Origin: Agapanthus africanus
Lineage: Eukaryota; Streptophyta; Magnoliopsida; Asparagales; Amaryllidaceae
DNA length: 64,000 nt
Assembly (NCBI GenBank): GCA_030015575.1
Contig: CM057342.1
Span: 617,673,348-617,737,347, forward strand
Reading direction: 5' to 3'
This document shows positions 1 through 12,699 of this stretch, piece by piece; the stretch's first letter is position 1, and each line of letters starts with the position of its first letter. The notes beneath the pieces were generated by a model. That model was not told the origin of the DNA, did not search any database, and saw only the letters and a list, made by a program, of their open reading frames with translations. The position numbers and the translations under genes are program-made.

Positions 1-313
1 AAATAAACTACAAAGACATATACTTTCTACCGTTAATTTTTAAAGAAGGTTATTTTTAGGGTTTTTAATTTACCAAGTCTAAGATCTAGTTGTTCGTAGC
101 TAGTTAACCTATTTGTCAAACCCAAGTTAAATATGGCCAAAATTGAATACAATAATTTTTAAAATTTTTGAAATTTTTGAAATTTTTATAGGTTTTCAAA
201 TAAATATGCAAATGCAAAATATGTACAAATGAATGCGAAGGAAGAAGACGTACCGAGCATACCCCCAAACTTGAACTTGACAGTGTCCTCACTGTCATAC
301 TAAACCAAGAGGG
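1..313 (-). other. Athila copy A region downstream of pol
   Basis: This AT-rich, non-coding stretch lies between the pol stop and the missing 3' LTR. It holds one polypurine-like run (GTTTGGGGGT type, complement near 258-270); a second lies near 360-372, over the end of pol. Between them is a small inverted repeat with 7-bp arms, GACAGTG and CACTGTC, near 279-296. The same arrangement appears in copy B at 63663-63775. The LTR start sequence is not reached. No env-like frame is visible in the part present. Confidence 0.7.
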
Positions 314-3300
314 TCAAGATGTCGGCATTCCCTGTTTATTCACATTATTACAAGTGATACACACCCCCAAACTTATAAAGTTTTGGAAAAAAAAAATTGA
401 CTGGGAATTCGGGGGTGAAAGCGGAGGAAGATCAATCAGTGTAAATCGGCTCCTGCAAAAACAGGAGCTCCTCCGATGGTCCGCTGTGAAGAACGGTTTC
501 AGTCGATGCCCATTCACTTTGAATAAGGTACCGTCTTCAAGATTTTCAAGATCAACCGCACCGTGCGGATAAACGGTGCGGAATACAAAAGGTCCTCTCC
601 ATCTAAAACGGAGCTTGTCGGGGTGAAAATGTAACCGAGTGTCATAGAGTAAAACCTGTTGACCAGGTTCAAAAGTTTTTCGCAACAGGTGTTTCTCGTG
701 GAACACCTTAGCCCGGTTTTTAGCAATTATGGCATTATCATATGCCTCATCCCGCAGCTCTTCTAGTTCATTCAATTGCAGCTTTCGATTGCTGCCCGCA
801 TCTCCTAAAGATAAATTCAGCTCTTTGATAGCCCAAAATGCTTTATGCTCAATCTCCACTGGGAGGTGGCAAGCCTTTCCGTAAACAAGCCGGTATGGAG
901 ACATACCGAGATCGGTCTTATATGCAGTACGGAAAGCCCATAGTGCATCAATCAGTTTAAGTGACCAATCTTTACGGTTTTTAGAAACCGCTTTCTCCAG
1001 GATTTGCTTGATTTGCCGATTTGAAAGCTCGGCTTGCCCACATGTTTGGAGGTGGTATGGTGTTGACAGCTTGTGGGTGATAGAGTATTTGCGCATTAAG
1101 GACTCGAAAGTCCTATTGCAAAAATGAGAACCATTATCACTTATTATCGCTCGAGGGTGCCCAAATCGAGAAAATATGTGTTCTTTAAGAAATAGAACGA
1201 CAACCTTGTTATCGTTCGTTTGGCCGGGCACAGCCTCGACCCACTTTGAGACGTAGTCAACGGCCAAAAGAATATACACATTTCCGAAAGAGTTAGGAAA
1301 TAGTCCCATGAAATCTATACCCCAAATATCAAAAATGTCCACAACCAAAATAGGTTGGAGCGGCATTTCGTTTCTCCGCGATATCCGGCCCAAGTGTTGG
1401 CACCGGGAGCAGGTTTTGCAGTATTCGTAAGCATCTTTGAAGAGCCGTGGCCAATAGAAACCACACTGCAAAACTTTTTCGGCTGTCTTCTTTAGGCCAA
1501 AGTGCCCGCCACATGCTTGATCATGGCAAAAAGACAGCACGCTCTTGACCTCACTTTCAGGTACACACCGACGAATGATTTGGTCGGAACAGTATTTAAA
1601 AAGATAGGGTTCATCCCAGTAAAAATGCTTTACTTGGGACAAAAATCGAAGTTTATCCTGTTTCGACCAATCTTTAGGTATCAGGCCGGTGGCTAAGTAG
1701 TTTACAATATCGGCGAACCATGGTTCGCAAGAAACGGTCAATAGTTGCTCTTCGGGAAAAACATCAGTGATTGGAAGATCAAGCGTGGGCGAAGAAGGCA
1801 GTCGTGATAGGTGATCAGCTACTACGTTTTCACATCCTTTTTTGTCCTTTATGACAAGGTCAAACTCTTGTAGTAAAAGGATCCAACGTATGAGCCTTGA
1901 CTTAGCATCCTTCTTCGCAAAAAGGTGGCGAAGAGCTGAATGATCAGTATATACAACGACTGGAGAGCCAATTAAATAAGGCCGAAATTTTTCAAGTGCA
2001 AACACAACAGCTAAAAACTCTTTCTCTGTTGTTGTGTAGTTTAGTTGGGCCTCATTTAGTGTTCGGCTAGCATAATAAATCACGTGCGGCATTTTATTAA
2101 TGTGCTGTCCAAGAACAGCGCCAATGGCAAAATCTGATGCATTGCACATGATTTCGAAAGGGTGCGTCCAGTCAGGAGATGAAAGGATGGGCGCAGAGAT
2201 GAGGGAATGTTTCAAAGACTCGAATGCTTCAATGCATGTGGAGTCGAAAGCAAATGTTGTGTCCTTGGCCAGTAAGAGAGTCAAGGGTCTAGCTATCTTG
2301 CTAAAGTCCTTGATGAATCGTCTGTAGAAACCGGCGTGGCCAAGGAAAGCTCTGATATCTTTGACGCATTTACGGGGAGGGAGGTTAGAAATCACTTCGA
2401 TTTTAGCTCTATCAACCTCGATGCCGTTTTGCGAGATGACATGTCCTAAGACAATGCCCTCTCGTACCATGAAATGGCACTTCTCCCAATTCAACGTTAG
2501 GTTCTTATCCCTACAGCGGGTAAGAACAGCGTCAAGATGTCGTAAACACTCGTCGAAGGAGTCGCCAAAGATGGAGAAATCATCCATAAAGATCTCCAAG
2601 AACTTTTCAACCATGTCTGAAAAGATCCCCATCATACACCGCTGAAATATCGCGGGTGCATTGCATAACCCAAATGGCATGCGACGATAAGCAAAAGTGC
2701 CAAAGGGACAAGTAAATGTTGTCTTGTCTTGATCCTCTTTGGCGATGGGGACTTGGTTGTAACCGGAATAGCCATCTAGAAAGCAATAGAACTCGTGCCC
2801 TGCCAATCGCTCGAGCATTTGGTCAATGAAAGGTAAAAGAAAGTGGTCTTTCCTTGTCGCGGCATTGAGTTTCCTATAGTCTATGCAGACTCGCCACCCA
2901 GTTTGGGTGCGAGTGGGAATTAACTCATTTGCCTCATTGGTAATGACCGTAATGCCCGATTTCTTTGGTACAACGTGGATTGGGCTCACCCATTGGCTAT
3001 CCGAGATAGGGTAAATGATACCACTATCCAGACACTTGACAATCTCCTTTTTAACAGCCTCTTTCATGATGGGGTTGAGGCGTCTTTGTGGATCCCTTGC
3101 CGGGTTGGCATCATCCATCAAGTGTATATGATGTTCGACTATGAGGGGACTAATCCCCTTAATGTCCGCCATAGACCAGCCGAAAGCTTGCCGATTATTA
3201 TGTAAGACCATCAAAAGAGCCATCTCTTGCTCAAGAGCTAGAGAGGCCGTTATAATGACGGGTAAGGTCTCATTATCACCTAGATAAGCATATTTTAGGT

Positions 3301-4228
3301 GCGACTGCAAAAGCTTCAATTCGAGTTTAGGAGGTGAAACAATAGATGGTAACAATGGGGTAAATGTTTCAAACTCGAAGGATTCCATCAAAGGTTCGAA
3401 TCGAGTGTACGTAATAGAGTCGGATGGTTCAATTAACTCATCCGAAAAAGCAAAAGACTCCAATTCAGGTGATGAGTCTTCAAAGTCGTCAACGAAGGTA
3501 AAACACTCAAAATCGTTATCCGCCGTGAAAGCTGTGTCGGATTCTAGGAGGAACGCACTAGTGGCGTTAACATTGCTGTGATCGAACAAAAAATTCTCGA
3601 ACTCATAGTCCTCCTCCGCGATCTCATTGATTGAGCAAACACCGAGTACGCTAGCATTAGGCTCAGCAGGCTGACTTCCCAACTTGAAAATATTGAGCTC
3701 AATTGTCATATTGCCGAAAGATAGGTTCATTGAACCATTACGACAATTGATCACTGTGTTGGAAGTTGCCAGAAATGGTCGACCAAGTATTACCGGAATT
3801 TGATTCCGGGGGTTACCGACAGGTTGTGTATCCATCACAATAAAGTCAACGGGGAAAATGAAATCCCTTACTCTAATTAACACATCCTCCAGCTCTCTCC
3901 TAGGATGGGTGATTGACCGGTCGGCCATTTGGAGAGTACAGTGAGTGGGCTTAAGCTCTCCAACGCCCAATTGCTCGTACACAGAATAAGGTAGCAAATT
4001 GACACTCGCGCCAAGATCTAAGAGTGCTCTATTAATGTTCTTGTCCCCAATTGTTATCGAAATGGTCGGACACCCGGGGTCCTTTTGCTTTGGGGGTAAG
4101 GAATTTACAAGATCATCACTAATAGCACTAGCCACAAAAACTTTCTTTGGCACTTGCGACTTCCTCTTTTTGGTGCATAAGTCCTTTAAAATTTTTGCAT
4201 ATGAAGGAACTTGTTGGATTGCATCCAA
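314..4228 (-). CDS. Athila copy A pol: protease, RT, RNase H, integrase
   Basis: A 1304-residue open frame encodes the replication enzymes. The aspartic protease comes first, with the active-site variant DLGAS at residues 71-75. A long acidic linker follows. RT comes next, with the [10 protein letters not shown] block near 2880 and the FMDD catalytic box near 2580-2590. The RNase H contains [12 protein letters not shown] near 1950. The integrase has an HHCC zinc-binding region near 1395-1520 and a core with D, D and E; the last two are 35 residues apart (near 1120 down to 1015). The C-terminal part ends with the DTRLHFHP and [10 protein letters not shown] blocks usual in Athila. In this family the enzymes are cut from a Gag-Pol precursor in cytoplasmic particles. 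The frame here is fossil sequence in a nested locus. Confidence 0.93.
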   Translation of the reverse strand: MDAIQQVPSYAKILKDLCTKKRKSQVPKKVFVASAISDDLVNSLPPKQKDPGCPTISITIGDKNINRALLDLGASVNLLPYSVYEQLGVGELKPTHCTLQMADRSITHPRRELEDVLIRVRDFIFPVDFIVMDTQPVGNPRNQIPVILGRPFLATSNTVINCRNGSMNLSFGNMTIELNIFKLGSQPAEPNASVLGVCSINEIAEEDYEFENFLFDHSNVNATSAFLLESDTAFTADNDFECFTFVDDFEDSSPELESFAFSDELIEPSDSITYTRFEPLMESFEFETFTPLLPSIVSPPKLELKLLQSHLKYAYLGDNETLPVIITASLALEQEMALLMVLHNNRQAFGWSMADIKGISPLIVEHHIHLMDDANPARDPQRRLNPIMKEAVKKEIVKCLDSGIIYPISDSQWVSPIHVVPKKSGITVITNEANELIPTRTQTGWRVCIDYRKLNAATRKDHFLLPFIDQMLERLAGHEFYCFLDGYSGYNQVPIAKEDQDKTTFTCPFGTFAYRRMPFGLCNAPAIFQRCMMGIFSDMVEKFLEIFMDDFSIFGDSFDECLRHLDAVLTRCRDKNLTLNWEKCHFMVREGIVLGHVISQNGIEVDRAKIEVISNLPPRKCVKDIRAFLGHAGFYRRFIKDFSKIARPLTLLLAKDTTFAFDSTCIEAFESLKHSLISAPILSSPDWTHPFEIMCNASDFAIGAVLGQHINKMPHVIYYASRTLNEAQLNYTTTEKEFLAVVFALEKFRPYLIGSPVVVYTDHSALRHLFAKKDAKSRLIRWILLLQEFDLVIKDKKGCENVVADHLSRLPSSPTLDLPITDVFPEEQLLTVSCEPWFADIVNYLATGLIPKDWSKQDKLRFLSQVKHFYWDEPYLFKYCSDQIIRRCVPESEVKSVLSFCHDQACGGHFGLKKTAEKVLQCGFYWPRLFKDAYEYCKTCSRCQHLGRISRRNEMPLQPILVVDIFDIWGIDFMGLFPNSFGNVYILLAVDYVSKWVEAVPGQTNDNKVVVLFLKEHIFSRFGHPRAIISDNGSHFCNRTFESLMRKYSITHKLSTPYHLQTCGQAELSNRQIKQILEKAVSKNRKDWSLKLIDALWAFRTAYKTDLGMSPYRLVYGKACHLPVEIEHKAFWAIKELNLSLGDAGSNRKLQLNELEELRDEAYDNAIIAKNRAKVFHEKHLLRKTFEPGQQVLLYDTRLHFHPDKLRFRWRGPFVFRTVYPHGAVDLENLEDGTLFKVNGHRLKPFFTADHRRSSCFCRSRFTLIDLPPLSPPNSQSIFFFQNFISLGVCITCNNVNKQGMPTS

Positions 4229-4249
4229 AAGAGGGATATTTATGCTAAC

Positions 4250-6226
4250 CTATTTGAACAACTCAACAATCTTTTCCATCTGTGGAGTTGGTTTATTGGA
4301 TCTCAACCGATTAGGAAAAGGAACATTTTGAAAGGTGGTTGAGTCCAATTTTTGCGGATCAGATTGTCGAGTTGGAACGGCACCCCGTGTAGATGTGTTC
4401 GTGTTGTGAGAAATGGGTCTGTTCGAGCTAGAAGAAGTAGAGCCGTATGAAGGGTGGAGAATAGGCTCTGAAGAAGTAGAAGAAGAAGGTGAAGAAGATG
4501 AAGAAGGGCCACCGGCAGGGGGGTCATTGTTAATACCCACATTGTTTTGCAACACTTTTCCCGATCTCAACGTGGTCACAGCATTTACGTTATGATTCTA
4601 CTGTTGATATGCAGCATGTGCGTGACCGGGGTTGGGCAGTGGTTGAGACGGGAGTTTTCCTTTTTCGCGCTCGCTCAAAGCTGCATTGAGTTGTGCAATT
4701 TGTGCCTCAATAGATTTGATATTTTGATCGTGTGAGGCACTGTTTTGCACCAAAGATTGAATAGAAGTCTCTAGTCTTGCTGTAGACTGTGTAGATTGCT
4801 TAAGGAACGCATCTAGACTTCTTTCGAGCGAGCTAACCTTATCATTATTAGGTTGAACATAATTGTTTGGCTGGTAAGCATTGTTAGGCACAAAATTGTT
4901 CACCTGATTAGGGTAAGGTTGCTGTTGAAAAGGTTGCTGTTGAAATTGAGTTTGTGAAGGTGCTTGTTGTTGTTGTGGAGGATGAGGTCTTTGAAAATTG
5001 TTATTTCCTTGGAATTGTTGATTTTGGTTCCAAGCGAAATTTGGGTGACTCCTCCATCCCGGATTATATGTCGAAGAGTACGGATCGTTTCTTTGTCGTT
5101 GCTGAAATGCAGCATTGACTTGATCCTGTCCTTGAGTGGATGCATTATAAGGACATTCTTCGGTTAAGTGCGATGGATCCGCACAACAAGCACAAACAGT
5201 TCGTGGAGGCATAACAGGGACAGGAGAAGGCGATGGGATTTTGGTCTCAATCGCTTCTAGCTTTTTCGTAAGAGCGGCCATCTCGGCCTTCATAGCAATC
5301 GACATCTCTACTTGATGTATGCCTGCCCTAGATTGACCACTAGAAGATGATGATGTGGTCTTGGTACTCTCCCACTGAATTGTTTGCTCACTAAGATCCT
5401 CAAGAAACTGCCACGCTTCGTTACTAGACTTGGAGAGAAAATGACCTTGACATATGGTTTCTAGCAACTGCTTCGTTGCCGAGTTCAATCCCTCGTATAA
5501 TGTTTGGCAAAGTTGCCAACTTTTGATCCCATGATGAGGGCATTGAACGAGTAGGTCCTTAAATCTCTCGAAGCACTTCCAAAATGGTTCGGAAGGAAGT
5601 TGTGAGAATTGAATTATTTCATTTCGGATTCTGGCAGTTTTGTGATGAGGATAGAACTTTTTCAGAAAAGCTTTCACAAACTCATCCCAATTTCTAATGG
5701 AATGTGATGCGGTGCTGTATAGCCACTTCTCGGCTAGGTCACATAAGGTGAAAGGAATGACCTTTAGCTTTATACCGTCATCACTTAATTGGGTTGTTTT
5801 CATCATAGCGCACACACTTTGGAATTTATTGATAAAAATATACGCATCTTCAGATTCCAAACCATGAAATTTTGGCAGCATATTGATGAAATGTGGTTTT
5901 ATTTCAAAATTGTCCCCATTTGCCGGTGGGGGTGAAAGACAGGTAGGTAAAGAAGTGCGGACGGGGTAAAAGAGATCCTGGAGCGCAACTCGTGCGGACG
6001 CTTCAACAGGCGGTTGGTTCGGGTTATTCGCACCTAGCGGAGGTGGAATCCTTCCCGTCGGTAAGGTATTGTTGGGGTTGAATCCCAACATGCCTTCGGA
6101 AGAAGAATTTGAAGGTGGGGGTAAGAAAGTGGACGGAATGTCGACTTCGGTGTCGAAGGGTTCGTCGGTCGGTACCAACGAAACACGGACTAATCGGGCG
6201 TTAGTATCCCTAGTCCAAAGTGACAT
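4250..6226 (-). CDS. Athila copy A gag region
   Basis: The region encodes the particle protein. It starts at MSLWTRDTNARLV, has a plant retrotransposon gag core around 5300-5900 (blocks such as LAEKWLYS and FLKKFYPHHKTARI), then a classic CX2CX4HX4C zinc knuckle in VCACCADPSHLTEECP near 5160-5205. A Gln/Asn/Pro-rich stretch and a short coiled segment follow, then a Ser-rich tail leading to the conserved NRLRSNKPTPQMEK block before protease. The long part spans about 542 residues, close to other Athila gag proteins. In this lineage gag and pol normally form one precursor. Confidence 0.88.
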
Positions 6227-7353
6227 ACACTAAAGGGGTAGTGTAGTCAGAAAAAAAAAGACAGAATGTGGAGGTAAGATAACGTCAGTGGAGGGAAGTG
6301 GTGGAAGTGAGTTGCAAGTTTTCTTAGCGACAAGTTGCAAGTTTGAAAAGATTTTTCATTTTTTTTATGTGAGAGTTTTGCAAAAGAGGTTTTTTTTTGA
6401 AAAGGGACTCGTGACACAAATGTATCAACCACACATGCACAATCAGGCCTAGATCTAGGGTCACCTAGGTCTGCTAGACAGCTCCTAACTAGGGATAGAA
6501 ATAGGACCTCAAACCGCCTCTTCACCGACAAGTACGGCCAGGTAAGTGCCAGGTAAGTGGGAAGGAACCACAACAGTGGGCCTAATTAATAACCACTAGC
6601 CTAGACACACTTGCCTAGACACCGCAAAATTAGTTAGGATAAATGGTCGATGCCTATACTAGTCCTTTTCCTATTGAGCTCGATGTCCTTAGGTCTGAGT
6701 CTAATATTTTTTTAATTAATTGTGGTCAATGCACATGCTTTAGGTGTTTTCTGGGGTCCTGGGAAGGGTGATAAAATCCCCACCCAATCTGAGTTTGGTC
6801 AATTTGCCCCTTAAAGTCCGATTAAATTATGCAAAACAATAAAATTCACTTGCAATCAAAAAATTTTTTTTTTAGCGCGGCGCAAAGAAACCTGCAGAAA
6901 ATCTATTATTTAGAAGGAGGAGAAAGAATTTTTAGCGCAAAGAATTCCTGCAGAAAATTTTTACAGACAGATATATGGAGGTTGCAGAGGGGAGAAGGAG
7001 AAAACAAACCATGCAAATTTGGTGCGCTGAAGAGGCAGACACGCGGCGGAACCGCGGTCTAAGACCCTATTATGCGGCGGAAGCGCGGCTTAATTGTGGG
7101 ATCAGGCTCTGAAAAAATTTGTACTGTTCTGTACTTGCAATTCCTCTCTGTTCTTATGCACCATCTTCTGTTTTGCCCTATGTAAATTTCCAGATTCGCA
7201 ATCCTTCGCTGTTCCTGCAAGATTCAAACCATAAAACCCTTCAAACAGATAAAAATCGATAAAATGTTTTTGTATTTTTGTATTTTCTGATTTTTATAAT
7301 TTTTTAAAAAAAATTTATATCAACCCGAAATTACACAAAAGAAATTTACACCA
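6227..7353 (-). other. Athila copy A leader between primer site and gag
   Basis: This is about 1.1 kb of untranslated leader. It contains the twin GC-rich boxes at 7043-7057 and 7074-7088 and a small conserved open frame of 108 codons (6247-6573) that also exists in copy B. The frame's conservation is not evidence of function because the two copies are recent relatives. Otherwise I see only AT-rich sequence. Confidence 0.7.
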
Positions 7354-7371
7354 TCCCCGGCAACGGCGCCA
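7354..7371 (-). other. Primer-binding site, tRNA-Asp type (Athila A)
   Basis: On the minus strand this reads TGGCGCCGTTGCCGGGGA, which is the complement of the 3' end of plant tRNA-Asp including CCA. It lies two bases inside the 5' LTR end, where minus-strand DNA synthesis starts. The tRNA-Asp site is typical of Athila elements. Confidence 0.93.
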
Positions 7372-7373
7372 TT

Positions 7374-8789
7374 TGATTAGTCCAAAAATAATATGTTTAC
7401 CGTAATCAGAAACGGCGTCGCTTTGCAGCTAGCCGGTGAGTACGGGTCGATCCACAGAGATGTGTAATTTTCTGATTTGTGTTTTCACGAGTTGATTCCG
7501 ATGGTGGTTTGTTTTTTGTTGATTGATTTAAAAACTAACTTATACGATATTAAAGAACTTGTTAGGATTAGGTCTAAGGTAGGGTTGATGAGATTAATGT
7601 CGTCACCTCTTTCAATGCCGTTTGATTAAAGCTTTTTAGAAATCATAACAATTATTAGCAAAGGGGATTAGGATGATTGGGAAGAAACGAAGTTTCTTCC
7701 TCTAGATCCTTATCCGTCCTTTCCTATTAATTGCTACATCCTTCATGGACGTCATGTATGTCCGGCCCTTTATACTACAGTTCACCGTTACCTCGTAGGT
7801 AGGGTGCCGTAGGGAGCGGATCATGCATGCGTGCATGAAGTTCTACTTATGAAATTGTATTGGCATTGAAGGAGGTGAGAGATATTCATCTCTCACTCCC
7901 TCCCTTGTTCCTAACCCTAACAAGCGAGGATTTTACTCGCTCATTAGGGGATCTTCTAAAAATGACATTTTTTTGTTATTTTTAATGTGTTTTGTTTATA
8001 TCTAAAGATGTGCTTATCTACTGCAGATTAACAGAACTACACTAAATTAACTAGGGCAAGCAATGACTTATCTACGGCAAGAATAAAATTATAGATCTAG
8101 GGCAAATAATGAAATTATAACTAAGGCAGGAAAAAATAGAAACTTACAAAAATGATGCTCTAGATCTCCCAACAATTCTGAATTTTATTGATTGAAAAAG
8201 AGGCATCCCTTTTACAGATTTGAGATTACAATTTATAAGTAAGCAAGGAAACTAGGGTTACAGATTCTCGAACACATGATTTTACAGATATGCCCACGGA
8301 AAATCCCAACACCCGCACCGACGCATCGACACGCAAAATTTCCACCGACACGGGCAACAAACGGCCGCGGAACCGCGGCATTTGTTGGCTTGGGCCGCGG
8401 TTCCGTGGCCCTTTGGTCAGATCAATGGACAATTTTTCTGGGATTTATTTGTGGTCATCTGGGCTTGTTATTTCTTCATCTCATTTCTCTCTTTGGCTTC
8501 TTATTCTTCTCCAGATCTTTCAGTGAAAAACATGTAGCGATCTTTTAACCGTTTTGCTTTGACGTTTTGGATCTTGCACTGTCTTGTACCCATGTGAACT
8601 TTTATTAGTCTAGGCTTGACTAGGATCCGTCAAAAGTCCCTTTTCTGTATCAACTTTCGTCTTTTTCACTGTATTTGCTCCAAGAGCCTGTATCCTGTAA
8701 CATGCAACAAACGTGCGTCAAGAGTACCTGTTTACTTATAAAATGAATAAGATTGGGGCGTACAATAATGCAATATTATAGTATGAACA
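7374..8789 (-). repeat. Athila copy A 5' LTR
   Basis: The LTR is about 1.42 kb and runs TGTTCATACTATAATATTG to CTAATCA in element direction. Its limits were fixed by comparison with copy B (45151-46578): similarity begins exactly at TGTTC and ends at TAATCA, just before the primer site. It contains a candidate TATA sequence and an AATAAA signal as in copy B, plus twin GC boxes at 8365-8379 and 8395-8409. Confidence 0.92.
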
Positions 8790-10640
8790 GTGAAGCCGGG
8801 AGAAATTTAGGTTCAATACGCAATACGATGGCGGAATTTATGGTCGAAATGCGAGCAGCGCATCGAAGAAGTGCCTGCAGTAGGCATGTTTGTGGGCACT
8901 CTTGACCCTTAGGCGACTATTTCCCAATTCATGATGTTCTTCAAGCCGACCACGTTCCAGGCCTTGATTGACAAACTGGCGCAAATGGACCAGATGGGTC
9001 ATAGATCGTCTCCTTCAAAGCCGGAGCCACGGAATGAAAAGGGCAAAGGGAAAGTGACCTTCGTCGCAAATGCTCAACAGCAGCCCAGTAGCCCAAAACT
9101 AACTGATCGCTTGGACGAGAGACGACAATTCTATAATGAGAAAATAAAGCGCCCTTATTCGTTTCCCCGGGACAAAACGAGAAGATTGTTCGAGCTGGCA
9201 ATACGCAACAGGCTCATTAATTTGCCAAATCCAAAACGCCCATTGCAATCTGGTGAGGCTAATAATCCCAATTATTGCCCTTATCACCAAGCGATCGGCC
9301 ATCCGATTGAAGATTGCTTCGTTTTTAAAGGCTGGATTGAAGATCAATACCAACATGGAAAATTCGCCCTGTCCGAGAAATGAAAAGTAAGCCCGCCTCA
9401 ACCGCATACTCTTAAAAGGGGGGACACACCAGAGGCATCATGCTCTTTTGTCGAAGAAGTTCCTTGGGAAGTCGCTCTTTCAGCCAGAACGAAAAGAATG
9501 CTGAAGGATCTCCAGACATGCACGGCAATCAGATGGAAAAATCCATTGGAACCCGAGATTATCAAGGGAATGCTGAAACCGCGCCCAACTCCAAAAATTG
9601 GTGGTGATAGTCAAAGCGCCCACACCCAGCCGTCAAAGTCTTCGAAGAGAAAGAAGAAGACCAAAAAGCCCGTGAAGCTTGGTGACAAGCGCTCGGACCT
9701 GCAAAAACATATCGACGTGCTGGAAGAATATAACCAGAAGGTGCGAACCCCGGTCACACTTCAAGAGTTTCTCAGCCACGTCCTTGAGGACGGAGATGAC
9801 GACAATGGAGAAGACTCATCGGATGAATCTGAGGATTATGTGGCAAGTTGCCATGTGGTCTCTCACTTATCGATAATTGATGAAGAAGCTCCTTATGTAG
9901 AGAAACTGGGGGCAGATCCTGAGCCAGAACTTCTAGGGCCATCAGACGAAATGGTTGATGCATTCCTGAATGAAGCTCTTCTAAAAAGCAAAGCAGATCG
10001 AGAGCGTGAGATGGCCGTATTTAAAAAGGCCAAACGCCGGCGACTGGATGAGAGGGTCGAAACACTCCCACCAGATCAAAGTACATCCGCCGCAAATAAA
10101 AGCAAGCTCAAGACGAGAAAAAGGTTCGCCAAAGCCATATCGATGGGGATGAAGCTGCTACGCTCCGAAGGAAACACTCCTGATGAAGCAGATATACATC
10201 CTAGTTACTGCTTATATCATCAAAAGATTGTGCACCCCACCGAAGAGTACAACGCTTTTAAAAGCTGGTGGCAGGGATATGTTGCTCACCGACAACATTT
10301 CAAGCAAATGAAACGCAAAACTCGTCGGGAACAAAGAAATACGACCGAGGAGCGCAAAAGAACTGCCGGTAAATGTCATATGGTTGACTACGGGGGATCG
10401 CAAGTTCTCACCTTCGGGAGTGACTCTGACGAAGAAATGACTCTTGGCCCTCTCTTTAAAGAATCCACTTCGGGAAAAGAGGAAGAACCGAAGGGCTGTG
10501 AGAACATTCAGCTGCGCAATCGCACATTACCTGAAAAGAATCTCGGACCCATGAACAAGGGGGCGAACAAAAAGGATAAGGGAAAAGAAAGGTCCCTGAG
10601 GATATCATCCTCGATAACCAAGCCGTCGAAGAGCTGACAG
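8790..10640 (+). pseudogene. Tat 1 gag region (broken)
   Basis: The fragment begins inside the gag core next to Athila A. It includes the block MFFKPTTFQALIDKLAQMDQ and a first knuckle of the form CX2HX4HX4C (CPYHQAIGHPIEDC, near 9275-9320). A long Lys/Glu-rich, probably coiled region follows (9600-10100). A second knuckle-like copy lies near 10205-10250, then the acidic motif TFGSDSDEE near 10410-10440. The equivalent region of Tat 2 (38271-41217, minus) helps define the module order. In this family the product forms the particle and binds RNA. Confidence 0.8.
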
Positions 10641-10666
10641 CCAAAGATCCGCCCAAGAAAAGTAAG

Positions 10667-11278
10667 GTGGATTACAACGTTCTGGCACACCTGAGGAAGA
10701 TACCCTCACAGCTCAGCATTCTTGACACCCTTCTGCTATCCAAAGAGGCGAGAGATTCTTTGATCAAGGCACTACAAGAGCTCGAGCAATTCCAAGGTTT
10801 CCTCACCGAAGAAAAGATGAAGGACGAGCTGGAAGAAGTGCACATCGCCGATATCACCTTCGGCGATGAAGATCTCCTCCTCGGGATGTGCGAGTATAAC
10901 CGTCCCCTTTATGTCTCCAGATACTGTCATGATATCAAGATAGGTAAAATCCTGGTTGACAATGGGTCCTTCGTCAATCTCCTCAATGTAAGAGTGTTGA
11001 AGGAAATCTGCATGAGCGTTCAACACCTTGCTCGTGATAAAATCACCATCTCCGGGTTTGACTCCCAGTCATCACGAACGATCGGGTCTGTGATATTGAC
11101 ATTACGCTTTGGGCTGCTCGTCACAGACATCAAGTTTCACGTCATTGACACTAAGACATGTTACAATGCTTTGCTCGGCAGACCTTGGTTACACGAGTAC
11201 AACATCGTCCTTTCTACACAACATCAGTGTATGAAGTATTTCAAGGATGGTCTCGAGTATACTGTGACAGGGAATTAA
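10667..11278 (+). pseudogene. Tat 1 protease region
   Basis: This 203-residue open stretch contains a retropepsin-like aspartic protease. The active-site block is ILVDNGSFVNLLNV (near 10950-10992), with DNGS in place of the usual D(T/S)GS. It is followed by the GFDSQSS loop and the [11 protein letters not shown] block (near 11172-11205), which is typical of plant Ty3/gypsy proteases. Tat 2 has the same region on the minus strand around 38775-39389, with DNGSS at the active site. Confidence 0.85.
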
Positions 11279-12640
11279 ACCCATTCTCCGTGAATGAAGT
11301 CCGAAAGTACGAAGATGCAAAATACTTCTTACCAGATTTCGAAGACACGGAAAGATGTCAGAAATCAAAGAACAGAGCTATCACCACTATTCCGGTCTTC
11401 GGGAGTGATACCGAGGAGGAAGAAGAAATAGTTTATTCAGAGCCGCACCAATACAACAAGACGGGACCGTCCACCCCTATGTTGATCTTTGGCAGCGACT
11501 CGGAAGATGAGGTCAATGCTGTATTTTCCGTTCGGCCATCAATACAAGCCTTCACTAGCGATGATCGGATTTTGCAAATTGCCATGGTTCCGCAAGAACA
11601 TTACAAAGAGCTTGACGCACTTGATACCTATAGTGTGCAAGAACTGCAGACATTCTACGTCCCTTCCAGGCGAAGAGATGAAAAGGCGATCCTCTTTTAT
11701 CAATCCACAGAAACCAAAGTGGAGAAAGAAATTTGGCATGGTGCCGATTCGACACTTGACAGACTCCAGCCCATCCGTCTTCCCAGATACTATACAGAAG
11801 GATTAAAAAGGCTGTTGAGGCGCCAAGGTGTACCCTTCAAACAGACCGCGTGGCAAGCCCAGTTCTACAACAGGATCTGGAGTGTCCCTGGAACTCAGCG
11901 AAAATTGCCCGACGGGAGAATGGAAATGATCGGGCTTGGATATGTTCAATCCAAGAAACGGGAACGATTCTATTGCTGCTACGTCATACATGACTCTGAC
12001 GAAGAAAGAGATGTTATGTTAAAAGATGCCAACCCTGAATCAAAACGAGGTCCCGCCATCAAAATGCCAAGTCTGTCGTTTGAAGAACAGATGGACAAGC
12101 TAATAAGGGAAGCGGGTCAGAAGGTCCGGGACGACTATAGCCGCGAAATGGCCATTTATGAGAAAGCCAGAACGCAGCGCCTCCTTCAGCAGGCCGCAGA
12201 GAATAACAAAGCTCCTCGTCACCAACCCGTCATACAAAAGACCTGGCGTAGAGGCAAAAATAAACCAAAAAACGGAAAAAAACTTCGACGGCGGCAAAGC
12301 AGGTCTAAGAAGCCACGCGATCAAGAATCGAGGAGCCGAGATCCGTCTCTTATAAAGAAGATGGGTCAAGCATATTCTTTTCCCCAAGACAAGACAAAGA
12401 AGATATTCAATCTTGTCATAAAGCATCAGATGATGACACTCCCGGAGTCCAAGCACCCTGAGCAAACAGACAAGGTCTCTCACCCAGACTATTGCTCCTA
12501 TCATCGAGCAATATGACATCCCTTCGAAGACTGCTTCACCTTCAAGAACTGGGTCGAAGACCAATATCAATAAGGTAGGTTCGCTCTATCCAGCAGTTGG
12601 AGGATAACCCCGCCACAGAAGCATGAACCGAAAGCGACAT
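11279..12640 (+). pseudogene. Tat 1 spacer between protease and RT with a third knuckle
   Basis: A long readable stretch lies where many gypsy elements pass directly from protease to RT. It contains two acidic FGSD motifs (VFGSDTEEEEE near 11395-11430 and IFGSDSEDE near 11488-11515) and a basic Lys/Arg-rich region (12230-12340). A block resembling the first gag module follows (AYSFPQDKTKKIFNLVIK, near 12370), and then a CX2HX4HX4C-type knuckle near 12490-12535. It looks like a copy of the gag C-terminal modules placed after protease. Ogre-type Tat elements are known to carry an intron near this position, but I cannot show splicing here. Confidence 0.65.
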
Positions 12641-12699
12641 GTATAGCGAGAGTAGAACCCGATCAACATCGGTCCTGGAAGCGATCTCGTACCTGTAAC

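Larger units (their letters stand above)
1..8789 (-). mobile_element. Athila-lineage Ty3/gypsy element, copy A (3' end outside window)
   Basis: This is a minus-strand LTR retrotransposon. In its own direction the order is 5' LTR, tRNA-Asp primer site, about 1.1 kb of leader, gag, then pol with protease, RT, RNase H and integrase, then non-coding sequence running off the window. The order, the tRNA-Asp primer site and the protease and RT sequences are typical of the Athila lineage. The reading frames are long, with only about two or three interruptions, so the copy is fairly young but does not look whole. The right end abuts Tat 1 gag at position 8790. The second LTR and target duplication lie to the left, so no LTR-pair age is possible here. 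Copy B at 45151 onward is a close relative in the opposite orientation. Confidence 0.93.

Noticed and set aside
7354-7371. Possible tRNA-Asp gene fragment
   Set aside because: Only the 18 bases complementary to the tRNA 3' end are present, directly beside the LTR; this is a primer-binding site, not a gene.
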